A stretch of DNA of 64,000 bases from Larix kaempferi (taxonomy: Eukaryota > Streptophyta > Pinopsida > Pinales > Pinaceae), in the NCBI GenBank assembly GCA_027924585.1, contig BSBM01000199.1, positions 13,773,501 through 13,837,500 of the forward strand. Reading direction: 5' to 3'. Below, one piece after another: positions 45,740 to 57,071 of the stretch. Position numbers and translations under genes: made by a program. The notes beneath the pieces were generated by a model. It was not told the origin of the DNA. It worked only from the letters and a program-made list of their open reading frames with translations, and made no database searches. The first letter of the stretch is position 1. Each line of letters opens with the position of its first letter.

Positions 45740-48388
45740 AAAATGTTTGTTCTTCCTACATGGGTTGGCTAGGTTGTGTTGGGTATCCATTTATGGCCAT
45801 TTATGGGTATTACATCTGTCAATTACTCTGCACTGATAAATGGCAGTCCTACGGAGTTTTTGAAATGTTCTCGGGGCCTTCGTCAAGGCTGTCCACTATC
45901 CCCCCTCTTATTTTTGTTAGTGATCGAGGGGTTCAGCTTGATGATTCATAGGGAAAAAGACAACAGCTTATTCTCCGATATTCAGGTATCTACACATCAT
46001 TCCATTACACACTCCTTCTTTGATGATGATGTTATGATTTTCGGCATTGCACATACATTAGAATGGAATAAGATTTGGCAGATATTACACAAATTTTGCT
46101 CGGCCTCAGGTATGCTGATCAATGAGAAAAAATCAAGATTACTAAAACATAATTTGGAGGCATCAGCAATAAGGTAGATTACAAACATTATTCCATTACC
46201 TGTAGGGGATTTAATTGATGGAACAAAATATTTTGGCTTTTTCTTAAATCCAAATGGTTACAAAGTATTTGATTGGCATTGGCTGGTAAAAAAATTTGAA
46301 AATCGCATTAGAAACTGGCAATGGCAATGGCTCTCTAGTGGCGGACGTCTGACCCTCGTAAAGTCTCTGCTACAGAAATTAGGGGTGTACTGGTTATCCC
46401 TCTGCAAAATCCCCAAATCCATTATTTCAAAGATTCGGCAATTAATTCATCAATTCATATGGTCAGGTACTGGTCATCATAGGTTACACCTGGTGGATTG
46501 GTGTTCTCTGTCTCGGCCTTATTCACAGGGTGGCTGGGCCCTAAAAATATATATATATAAATTTTCCAAGGCACTTCGGGCGAAAAGCTTGTGGAGGGCA
46601 TTAGCGGTGGATTGTCTCTGGAGTGACATCCTAAAAGAAAAATACTTCAGTAAGCTTGCTACTATTAGCTGGATTCGACAGGGTCACAGATCTCAGAAAG
46701 GCGTATCATATATATGGGCTGGTTTACTGGATGTTTTTCCAATTGTTGCCGATTGGCTTGCATGGTATCCTAGAGATGGACGCTATATACTCATTGGAGT
46801 CGACCCTATTATAGTTGGTCCCAAAAGTTACATATTATCTCCGGTTTTGTTACAACATTTAAATTCTAGAGGTTATTTCTGCCTACAGCATATTCTGGTA
46901 ATGAATAGGGACGCGACCTCTTTCAACAAATGGATCTGCTCGGCGGACTTGGGACTCACGGGTTCATTGGCAATCGAGTGGAATACATTCACACTTGATC
47001 TTTATCATTCAAACATCAGGTTGGGGTCGGCGACCGATCACTTGTTATGGTCATGGAATACGACCAATGGATCCGTCAGAGCTAATTTGGCATACATAGC
47101 ACTCTGCAATCAGAATCCTGTAGCTGGGCGATGGCGGCACTCATAGGTTTGGAGATGGGATATTCCTCCTCGAGTCAAAATTTTCATCTGGCTTTTATCG
47201 GAGGAGTGAATATTGATATGGAGCAATCTCCAAAAGCATGGTATTAATGGTCTGGGTATATGCTCATTATGCTCAAATGCTCCTGAAACCCTCCTTCACC
47301 TATTTGTTCAGTGTCCTTTCACCCAACAAGTCTGTAATTTACTGGATCTTCCACTTCATGCAATTAATTTTGAAATTGACATTACTATACATAATTGGTT
47401 CCATAGCTTACACTCACAGAACAAATAATTAGCTCTGAAGTTCTGTCTACTTTCATGGACCATCTGGAAATCGCGGAACCAGTTCATTTTTTAAAATAAA
47501 AATCTGGAGGCTTCATGTGTGGTGTGCAAGATTCATAAGTTTTTTTTGGATTATGGTAGCTCACTGACAAACCCTGTGATTTCTGCACGCATCCATCGGC
47601 CATCTAATCTTCTAAGTAGGGCCAAAAGGGCCAGATTCGATGGTGCTGTTATGCGATCATCGGGCCTATGTGGTGCAGGGGCCTTTATTGAGTTACAAAA
47701 TTGGGATTCCATCAAACTTTGGATGCATGGTGGAGATGGAACCAACACGAAGGGGGAGCTAGTTGCTTTGTGGCTTGTTCTATTTTTTTTCTGTAAAGAC
47801 CAAGATACATCTCAATCAAATTGCAGGTGATTTGAGGCTTATCATTGACTGGGAAAACTCAAATGTACCTATATAGGCTTTGGCACTCTCTTCTTGGCTA
47901 GACCAAATGAGGCTTCTTCTTCCTCACTGTGCGTCGACTTCAATGATCCATATATTCCGGGAGCATAACATGGTGGCCGATCAACTTTCCCATCTTGGAC
48001 TGGATGCTATGGCTAGCCGGATTTATTATGAGATCTTGGACAGATCCCTATCTCCCTCGAGGGGTTTTTGGAACCTTTTTTGAGTTTTTTCATCTATCCT
48101 GCTGCAACTCTATATATCGGCTATAATTCAGACTTTTTTCAGTTTTCCTTTTGTTTGGTTACTTTTCGCACTTGGGATCCTTGGTCGGTATTAAACAATT
48201 TGGGGGATGGTTTATCCAGTTTACTTTTAGTTTTTTTTTACATCTATCAAGGGTGTCTGGATATGGATTTGATACCTTGATGGTCTACTTGTTTACATTG
48301 TTTTGGTCATTACTACTCATGTACTACATATACTTGTTAATAAAGTATAGTTTTTTTACTTGTTAAAAAAAAACAAAACAAAAAAAAC
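45740..48388 (+). mobile_element. 5'-truncated LINE (L1-type with RNase H)
   Basis: Begins inside the RT domain, ends with an A-rich tail (48364-48388) after aataaag near 48340. It contains RT motifs, a reverse-transcriptase zinc-binding domain and a C-terminal RNase H. A target duplication could not be defined. Confidence 0.85.
45776..48083 (+). pseudogene. LINE ORF2: partial RT, zinc-binding domain, RNase H
   Basis: The polyprotein would nick target DNA and copy LINE RNA there; endonuclease and the RT N-terminus are missing. RT: SRGLRQGCPLSPLLFLL near 45870-45920, and the catalytic box reads Phe-Phe-Asp-Asp-Asp at 46016-46030, where Phe-Ala-Asp-Asp is usual (one extra Asp in place of Ala). 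Thumb region, then GICSLCSNAPETLLHLFVQCPF (47255-47320), the zinc-binding domain. RNase H: FDGAVMRSSG (first Asp, 47640), TKGELVALW (Glu) and FREHNMVADQLS (last Asp, ~47970). In-frame stops at 46175, 47143, about 47207, 47426 and later, with frameshifts in the RNase H part. Confidence 0.85.
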
Positions 48389-48990
48389 AAGAAAACAAAC
48401 ACTTGGGTTGAGACATGGGCACAAATAACATGGGAATGAACGACGATTTGATCAACTAAATTTTGACATGATCCCTCTTTCTTTAGGGGAAAATTCTTTT
48501 TTGTGTTTTACGCAAGCTTGAAGAGGCTATGTATAGGCCACAAGCTTATACGTAAATGTTTTACCATCTCTACTTGGGATTCATGTACTTCATATGAATT
48601 CAAACCCTTAGTTTTGAACTTGATTCAGTTTTCAATGTTTCAAAGAAGGTAAGAAAAAGCTAACATTCCATATGAATTTTATAGGATTGTTTGTTTCCAT
48701 TTGGACTAGCTCGTACCTTACAGCATTTTCGCTACCTTGTACTACTTGAATAGCTTGTGAACTTAATGCGAATTTTGTAACAGCTAATGAACCTCACCGA
48801 AACTAATTTAATACTTTTTATGATTTTCACACTCATGCCAATAATGTTTGTTGTTTGTTGTGAAAATTGCTAATGAAGAGGTATTATATGGCACACAATG
48901 TTAAATTGATGAGGAACAAAATTGGGATTCCGAGGTCTATATCGAATTAATAACACACGATGCTAAGATCTGCCTCAGCACGGAGGGCGA
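48389..48990. other. No recognisable feature
   Basis: Flank of the LINE; may be the continuation of the LTR begun at 45095. Nothing further can be supported. Confidence 0.35.
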
Positions 48991-48991
48991 T

Positions 48992-49119
48992 CAATATCCA
49001 GCTTGTTGCATGCCATTTAATGCTATGGCAGCAGGTCGGTTGGCTGTTAGATCTCAACTTGCTTGACATCCAACAGCTAACCAGCCTACTGCTGCTGCAT
49101 TAAATGGCCTGCAGCAGGA
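48992..49119. repeat. Imperfect inverted repeat able to fold into a ~50-bp hairpin
   Basis: Arm 1 (about 48997-49052) and arm 2 (49068-49119) are complementary over most of their length around a 15-base loop. Key blocks: tgccatttaatgc against gcattaaatggcc, and ggttggctgttagat against atccaacagctaacc. About 20 of 29 positions pair in the loop-proximal part, more with G-U pairs. It could be a small inverted-repeat transposon remnant or a small-RNA precursor-like hairpin. Confidence 0.65.
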
Positions 49120-49286
49120 TGAATAATATTCGCCAGCACAGAGCTGTATAGGGGCATTTGATATCAGGAAGCACAAAGGTGTACAAGGGCTAACTAAAAT
49201 GCCCCCGACTAGCCAAATCGGGTAGAGCAATTCTTATCAAAATCGCAATTTGGAATGCTCAGATCTCAATTTCAGTGATCTAAGTA

Positions 49287-49430
49287 GTTTTAAAATCGAA
49301 AAATTAATCTAAAACAGACACTCCCAATTGCCAAAATTACAAAAATGCAAAAAAAAGTTTTAAAATTGGATAATTAATCTAAAACAAAACACTCTCGATT
49401 ACTGTAATTACAAAAATGCTAAAATAAACA
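49287..49430 (+). repeat. ~72-bp tandem duplication
   Basis: Two copies sharing agttttaaaat, attaatctaaaac, cactc and aattacaaaaatgc. Confidence 0.75.
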
Positions 49431-50344
49431 TAAACCTAAACATCCCACTATGCAGCATTTAATATTTCGGTTGTGGAGATATGAGCAGTTGAATCTAATC
49501 CAATTAAAAACCCAACTGCTCACATCCAATTAAAAATCCAACTACTCGCGTCCCTACAACCCAACATTAACTACAGGGTGCTTATCAGGCCTAGAATTTC
49601 AAATTCCAAGTGCCTGTAACCTGGAAATTCGATGACGGCTACATGTTTTTAGTGCCAGTCATTTTAGGTTTTATACAAGTTAGTAGAGTGTCAAATTTAT
49701 TGTATTGTAAAAAATCCCCGCCCATATTGGTAGGAATTCCAGCTCCTATTGATTGGTGTACTTGGTTGTAAATTTATTTTCAACGTTTTCTACAGAGAGA
49801 GGACAAAAAATCTAGTTATACTTATTTTCAACCTTTTCTGCAGAGTTAGGACAAAATATCTTCCATAATTAATAGATTTAATGCATTATGTGGAAACCAA
49901 ACCCTAAACCAAAGATAAACTCTTAAAAGCACTCCTAAACTTGGGCCCAGGGTCGTATGATGAAAGGATCTCATGACAAATCTGGGAATTGGGCGGTGAA
50001 TAGAACAAAAGAGAGCAGTGCACAACACTTACAGTTGCAAGGTATATAGTTTCATGGAGGTATTAAATTTTCTGACAGAACCTGTAAACAGATGAACGTC
50101 AAATCTACGTTTCAAAATTTTTCATGGCCATCAAGGTTGACGTCTATGTTTTCGATCTACCGGTCAAATACGTCCTTAGATGGAAAAAACGTCCTACAGG
50201 GCGTCAAATTCCATGCCTACTGCTTATTATTCATACTGACAGGCTGCAGAGCAGCTTCAAGAATATTCCTTTTATAAAACGGAGAGATTTAACGAGTTTC
50301 CACAAATATTATAAAAAGTATAAAATAATGACACTCTACAATAA
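49431..50344. other. No recognisable feature
   Basis: Short open frames only (for example 50092-50426); no domain seen. Confidence 0.35.
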
Positions 50345-50855
50345 TCAAGCCGCTAACTCAAATGACAGTAAATACATATATTTCATGTGTTTTGTAGGCT
50401 CCCCCTTGATTTTCGCCTCCTCCTAGAAATCACTGGAGTTTCTAGAAGTGTACTATGCTTCATTGTCTGATTCTGAAGACCTTGACCTTCTACTTTGTTA
50501 AGTCTAGAACTTGCTAAAGTCTTCATCCTTGGTCCTCATGTCTTATGGATACACTAGATCCAAGATATCCTTGGATCTACCTTCATAGTTTGGAAAGATC
50601 CCTTGGCATTCTTGTCAATAATATGTTATCTGCATCACCTGAATCTAGCGAGTAGGAGGATTCTCTTACTCTTTAACTTTATGCTTGGAATTGTTTCCAA
50701 TTCCTTCTGAAATTTTTTTGTAACAATTCGAGTGCTTAGAAACACCGCTCCCTTGAGTGATAGTACTTAAAGGACAAATTATTGATCTGATGCTTCCCTT
50801 GACTTCTTGTGTGAAGTAGGTTCATCATCATCCTCCATATGAGAATGATGTTTCC
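50345..50855 (-). mobile_element. Fragment of a second copy of the copia family
   Basis: Closely matches 41881-42392 of the copia element (for example catgtgttttgtaggc, ctagaagtgtactatgcttc, gaatgatgtttcc), differing at a minority of positions. The match ends abruptly at 50855, where the Athila LTR begins, so the copia copy was the insertion target. Confidence 0.85.
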
Positions 50856-52278
50856 TGTCAAGCACTCTATCTGCAGATAAATTAATACCAAACTCACAGA
50901 GCAGATGAAATTTATTGTCAACCCGAGAAAGTCTTTTTATTTCAAAGGACAAGTGCACAATATATGCTTAAACACAAAACCATTAGAAGTGAATACTTTT
51001 ATCTTCTATCATCCATGTTCATCCCAAGAATCTATGCAATCCCAATTGCCTTCTAACTGCTATACTATAATTCTTTTCTATTATGCATCAAGAGGAAATG
51101 GTATCAGATCTAATCAACGATTGCAAAAAGGAAATCTCATTCGCATTCTAAAATAGTCACTTGTCTAATCTAATCAAGCTGGGAATCAGAAAGCATGAAC
51201 TGAACATTACTCTAGAATTCCAAATAAAAGAGATTGAAGCAACTGTTCTAAGAAACTGAATTGCAAAATAGAAATCAATCAACACATAACAGGGAAGCTA
51301 AATTGTAAGAGCTCTTGGGATCACGTCTTAACTGTAGGATGAACACGGCAGTGTGAACAGAAATTAAAAGGTGTAAAGCAATCCTGATTCAGTCGACTGT
51401 TATTCTATACCATTCACCAATCTCACAGAAATGTAATCTTTTACTGAGAAATCCACACAATAAATATTGCTGCTGCGTGCAAAAGAAAGAACAAAGCATC
51501 ACACAACAAGAAAGATAAAATCCTAATTTAACTCAGCAATCTCTGTGGAAGACGGGCCCAGTCTTCACACAGAGACGCTGGTTGAACAACACCCTCTTTA
51601 ACTCAGAAGTAACCCCCTTGTATTAACAGAAGAATGAGTACACAGTTTGGCTTGGCTGCTAATACAAAATAAATTGATTGTTTGCTGTCCAACTCCTGGG
51701 TCGAGGCAACTCCCCATATTTATACATACAAATTGTAACATCTAATCCTATAATTGGGCAGCCATGAAGATCTCTGATCTTCAGGCGCCCTAAATAATCT
51801 AGCTGTTACAATGCGTGGCAGAACAGAAATATCCAAATATGAGAGAGTTATTAATTTCCCCAAGAGTGGCGGTCCTTCCAGCTCACAACTGGACTCGAGC
51901 AGCGACATACTTAAGATAGCAATTTCTGTTACAGCTGCCCTGTCACGACTGTGCCTTGATTGATGATTCGAGCCCCAAGGAACCTTCTACAAGCAATGAA
52001 TGTCCCTTCCTTCATGACTTGTTCAGCTCCGATCTTCCTGCAGTCTATTTGTCTCAACTACCTTCATAAATCGCATCATGTTAGCACAAATTAAGAGATG
52101 CACAGCTTTAATTATCACAATCATAAGTATTAATACAATAAAACAATAATCGGCCATACCTTGGTAATTTGGGGAATAAGATGAGGACAATAAGTCTAAT
52201 TGCCAAAATAATTGGTGTAGGACAAGGGCAGGGAAGATGATAAATGATGATCAAAAAGGGTCAATTATGGGCTCAACA
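50856..52278 (-). repeat. 3' LTR of Athila element
   Basis: 1,423 bp; minus-strand start TGTTGAGCCC, end GCTTGACA. TATAAATA at 51717-51724 (minus strand). No ORF of note. Confidence 0.9.
51717..51724 (-). promoter_or_regulatory. TATA box in Athila LTR
   Basis: Minus strand GTATAAATATGGGGAG. The same site is at 63964-63971 in the 5' LTR, where it would drive transcription of the element. Confidence 0.7.
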
Positions 52279-52290
52279 TCTCCCCCCAAC
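52279..52290 (-). other. Polypurine tract of Athila element
   Basis: Minus strand GTTGGGGGGAGA immediately before TGTTGAGC. Confidence 0.85.
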
Positions 52291-52545
52291 TACCTTGTTG
52301 CATGTCCTCATGCAACAACCTGCATCTGAATCGTGAACTGAGCTCTATCCAGGAGAGAGAAAGGAATGTAGGGAACTCAAGCATCTCATCTATCTCTTGA
52401 AAGGATTCTGTGAGTGACCCAGCCTCTTCCAACTTCACTGTTTCCCTTCCACTACTACTTGCTGATATCTGGGAATGCACTTGGTGTGGTGGGAATCTTT
52501 CTGCAGTCTCATTATGCTATGCCTGGGGGAGTTGAAAAGAAATCC

Positions 52546-55305
52546 TCAATCTGAATCCAACTCAATGACATCTCTAGGAGGTGGAAGCACTGGTTCTTGT
52601 GGGACAGTGTCTTCCAGCGCATCTAATTTTAACAGGAGAGTTGCTGGTTCTTGTGTAACAGCAACATCCTTTAAACCTTCTTCAGCAGCTACCTTTATTG
52701 CTTTTGGAGACACTGGTTCTTGTGTAACAGTGTCTTCTTTGTCCTTCTGCTGCTGAGACTGGATATCCTTTTCAATTTGCAGCTCCTCCTCCAAGATTTC
52801 AGTGTCACCTGAGCATGGTGTCTGTACCTGTTCATCTTCACTCCACTGTGTATCAGGAATGATATCCACTCCCAGGTTATCTTCCAACTGCAATTCAGGG
52901 GTTCTTGCTGCAGCTTCCAAGGATGTTGGTTCTTGTGTAGCAACATCTTGGCTTACCTCTTCATCCTTCTTTTTCTGCAACTCCTCTTCTATGAGTTCTG
53001 TATCATGGGAGTCCTCTGGGGTTACAAACCAGAGTTCATCATTAAATTCCAGAGTATCCTCTGTCCCAGCTTCTTCTCCTGTCTGCTTGGCCGGTTGGAC
53101 AATTATATTCAGGGTTGCTGGTTCTTGTGTTACAGCATCCTGTTCCAATTTATCACTGTCCTGCCTTTCTGTCTCTCCTTCTAAAATTATTGTGTCCTGG
53201 GAACGTTCTGGGGTTACAGCATAAAATTCTTCACTAACCTCCAGAGTATCCTTCAGTTCCATGATCTCTGTATCGTGGGAACATTCTGGGGTCTCACTAT
53301 ATTCTTTTATAAGCTCCAGAGCGTCCTTCATTCCAAGTTCTTCTCCCATCTGTTCTATAATCTCTATGTCGTGGGAACATTCTGGGGTTACCATACATTC
53401 CTTATAAATCTCCAGGGTGTCCTCCACACCAAGTTCTTCTCCCATCTGTTCTATAATTTTTGCATCATGGGAAGTGGCAGCTGCAGCAAGGATGTTTAAA
53501 GATGCTGGTTCTTGTGTGACAGCACCTTCTTTTTCCACTGCTTTCCCTACTGTGGTTTCAGGCTGTTGTGCTGAATAAGTGCTAAGTAAAATTTTATGGC
53601 CTGCTTCCTCAAAGATTTCTCCACAGGTGGGGCAGAGTATTCGCTCATCCTTTTCTCCAGCTCCAGCAGAAGCTGATTCCTCCACTTGGTCTGCAGACTC
53701 TATTAATGTGTACATTTTTCTTCCACCCTACTTTCTGCAGGTTTCCTTCCAAGTTTCCAGCTCCCTTCTAAGTGCTTGGAGGTCCTCTTTCAGCATTGCA
53801 TTCTCATACAAGAGTCCTTCAATTTCAGGTTCTTCCTCCACTGGCCTTTGTGGGGCATCCATCGGTCTTGGTGTAAGGATTGGGGGTTCAATCTGTGTCT
53901 CTGAGGTTGCCCATCTTTTCCTAGCTGCCTCTGCTGCTGTGATTGATCGAGTTCATTTCCTTCTGATTGGTGCTACTAGATCAAACTCATTGGTGGCTCT
54001 CTTCCTTTTCTGTGGCGTTTTCTTTTGTGATTTTCCTTTTTGGGGTGTTTCCTCTTGTGGAGCTGGAATATAGGGGGGCAAAACTGAAGTTAAAGGAATA
54101 TTTCCCTGCCCCCCATGCTGTTCTTCTTCAATCACAGCTCCTCCTCCAACCCACTCAGGTGAAGACTCGATTGTAACCAGCTCAATATCTTCTTCCATTG
54201 CTCTAGCTCTGTCATCTTCAGGTTCCATTGTCGCAGCATTTGATGCTGCTCCAATTTCACCTTCTGCTATCGGAGCTGCCCTGTTATCTAGGTTTTCCAC
54301 GAAGGGTTCATCTACATTGTCGCCTGATGGCTCTGTTTGTGCTTCCCCTCGCTCTCCTTCAAATGCAGTGTCATCCCCCACTGGTTCTGCTTGTGCTGGG
54401 GATTCATACACCTCGAATGGCTCTGACTGTGCCCCTGGTTGTTCTTCCTCTATGGTTTTACCCACCCCGGATGGTCCTGCCTATGCCCCCAGTTGTTCTT
54501 CCTCTGTGGTTTTACTCACCCCGGATGGTCCTACCTGTGCCCACGATTGCTGTTCTTCTCCCATTTCATCCCTCCCCCCAACTTCACTGGAGGAAGTCCG
54601 GTCCTCCTGTTGTGGTGGAACCTGTAATTGCTGCAATGGGATGACCCTCAAGGGAACAGGTTGCTGTGGTCGGGTTATAAATTGTTCCCATGTTATATTA
54701 TGTTGGGCAAGGGTTCTTACAATAATTAACTTGATAAGGCCATGGTGGGTGAGAGAGGACAGTGGGTGCTTTGCAGACTGAACGAATGTTGCCATATGAC
54801 GCAAGTCGTGCAATAAATAAAATGGAATATTCAACAAAATGCCATGGCGGAGATGAGAAAGCAAAGGAAGTTCAGAGTTATACACAGTTTGGTATCTACC
54901 TTCGCAGGTAATGTATTTCTTGAGGAAGACATCAACCTGGTCCCATGGCTGCGGCAGTGACTTCAGTGCAATCCCTCTCCTGGATGCTTCAACTTGCTCT
55001 CCTGGAAGTAAAAATTCTTCTCGTGCAACCGTTGCAGGGACTCGACGGTTAAACCAAGGTTTTCCCACCATCGGGATAGCTGTAACCTCGGATATAATGA
55101 CCTCAGAGACGTCTATACACAGCCCCCACACCGTGGAGTGTGTTTTAGTAAGATTCAAGGCAAATTGCAGGGCTGCGTCCCGATCGAATCCGTCCAATCG
55201 CTCAAAGAACTCGACCCAGCCAGCAGCTTGAAAAATGGCAAGAACTTGCAGATTCTGTCTGAGTTCCCGGGTATTGAAAGGTTCATGGCGAACTGGAATG
55301 CCCAT
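52546..55305 (-). pseudogene. Athila third ORF (env position), three in-frame stops
   Basis: One uninterrupted frame of 920 codons except for stops at 54481-54483 (TAG), 53953-53955 (TGA) and about 53729-53731 (TAG); no frameshift. N-terminal domain (residues 1-200): aromatic/Leu-rich, with LNLTKTHSTVWGLCIDVSEV and IPMVGKPWFNRR, resembling the plant transposon-type domain found in accessory ORFs of Athila-like elements. A Gln/Pro-rich and acidic middle follows, then a short coiled coil (ENAMLKEDLQALRRELE). The C-terminal third has a possible zinc pair (CPTCGE) and acidic repeats containing VTPECSHDTEI and VTQEPASL. No signal peptide or membrane segment is evident, so an envelope function is not supported by sequence. 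A splice acceptor-like tctcattttgcag ends at 55314, nine bases before the ATG. Confidence 0.75.
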
Positions 55306-55858
55306 GGTCCTGGCTGCAAAATGAGACTGCTATTCGACAGATTACAGGATCCCAGAATGGAAGTTGCAGCACAGAGAATGCACGAATCGTTGAGTGGAGA
55401 CGTTGAGCGAATGAGCAAATTCGGAAAGTTGAGCACAGAAAAGCGTTTAAAATTTCCATGCCGAATTGGGGAAGGTGGTAGTTATTAGTATTACGTCGTA
55501 CGAGGGAAAGGTTTAATCAGGGATAAATGGTGGTACGAGTGAAGGTATGACCAATATCGTTTAAATGATATCAATGCTTAATCACGTGATAAATGAAAGC
55601 CATACCTCATAAAACTGTGCGTCGGAAGGCTGCGGAAACTGGTGGAGCATGCAGTTGGTGACGTCACGGAGCCGAACGCGTGCACAGTCAGACGTGGGAT
55701 CATGATGACTCGGATAAGGCACTAATTTCTTTCACCGGTGAAACACAAGCCATCACGTCCTGGGGGTTGGAATGATGAGTTCGCCGGCATGACTAGGATG
55801 AATCAGCATCATGATTAGCAGGTTGAAACAATTCTCCTATTAACACGGGAGTTACCAC
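55306..55858 (-). other. Leader of third ORF, no other feature
   Basis: Contains the acceptor-like tctcattttgcag (minus strand, ending 55314). Otherwise unremarkable. Confidence 0.4.
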
Positions 55859-56866
55859 TGCAAGTTGCCAAAGAAATGATAGCGCGGCCGATGAAAAAGC
55901 TGTTGCAGCTGGCGGGAAAGAAGTTGCAGCCACCGGAAAAGAATTCTCGGCAGCCGAAAAAAAAATAAAAATTTACGATATCAGGGAAAGTTACGGCTGT
56001 CACGGAAACGTTTTACGGCGGCGGGAAAAAAAACTTATAGCTAGCGAGAAAAAAAATTTCGACTATGGGAAATATGTTGCAGCCGCTGGAAAGAAATGGC
56101 AGCTGCAGGGAAATGATGTGGCAGTGACTGGTCAATAAGGTGGCAGCCGCTGGGAAATGAGGTGGCGGTGCTGAGAAATGAGGTGGCGGCTGCGGGAAAA
56201 AGATGTTGCAGCTTCCGATGTTGCAGCTTCCGATGTTGCAGCCGCCGAAGTTGCAGTCGCCGAAGTTGCAACTGCCGGAAAAGATTGACGGCAGACGGAA
56301 AAAGGTCATTACGGCTACCGGGAAATGAAATGGCCGTGGCTGGTAAATGAAGTGGCAGCCGCTGGGAAATGGGGTGGCAGTTGCAAAAAAAGATGTTACA
56401 GCTTCCGATGTTGCAGCCGCCGAAGTTGCAGCTGCCGGAAAAGATTGACAGCTGACGGAAAAAAGTCATTACGGCTACCGGGAAATGAAATGGCCGTGGC
56501 TAGTGAATTAAGTGGCAGCCGCTGGGAAATGGGGTGGTGGCTGCGGGAAATGAGATGGCCATAGCTAGTGAATGAGGTGGCAACCATGGGTAAGATGAAG
56601 TGGCAGCCGCGGGGAAGATGAGGTGGCAGCCGCGGGGACTGGGGTTGCAGCTGCCGATGTTGCAGCCGCCGATGTTGCAGCCGCTAATGTCGCAGCCACC
56701 GATGTTGCAGCCGCTAATGTTGCAGCCACCGGAAAAAAATGGACGGCAAGCGGGAGAAGGGATTTTGCGGCTGCTAGGGAAAAGGATAATGTGGTTGCCG
56801 GAAAAGGATATACAGCTGCCGAAAAATATGTTGCAGCTGCCGGAAAATATGTTGCAGCTGTCGAAA
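55859..56866 (-). repeat. GC-rich minisatellite of gcagccgc-type units
   Basis: About 1 kb of variable tandem units such as gttgcagccgccgaa, gttgcagctgccggaaaa, aaatgaggtggcagccgctggg and gattgacggcagacggaaaaa. Some longer blocks recur (56243-56360 and 56406-56520 share ~100 bp). Frames read through it are artefacts of the repeat. It separates pol and the third ORF. Confidence 0.85.
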
Positions 56867-56890
56867 TTTTTTTTTTTTTTTTTTTTTTTT
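56867..56890 (-). repeat. 24-base poly(T)/poly(A) run
   Basis: 24 T residues on the + strand (A on the element's coding strand), at the edge of the minisatellite. Confidence 0.95.
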
Positions 56891-57071
56891 AAGCAAGGAC
56901 GGCACAGGGAGATTTTCATTAACGGGCCCAAACTGGTCGTTCTCCTGGCGCTTCCCTGAAAATTTTTGAAAGACGACAGCAAGCAAAGAGATCAAATGCA
57001 AAAAGGAGAGAAAACAACAACTATATGCTACAGCAAGAAATTATTTATGTACAGCAAATACAATTTTCAGT

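Noticed and set aside
52802-53224. Ser/Cys-rich + strand ORFs over the Athila third ORF
   Set aside because: Antisense shadows of the acidic repeats; no domain and no promoter.
56041-56982. Cys/Asn-rich and Ala-rich open frames on both strands
   Set aside because: They are translations of the GC-rich minisatellite in different frames, not genes.
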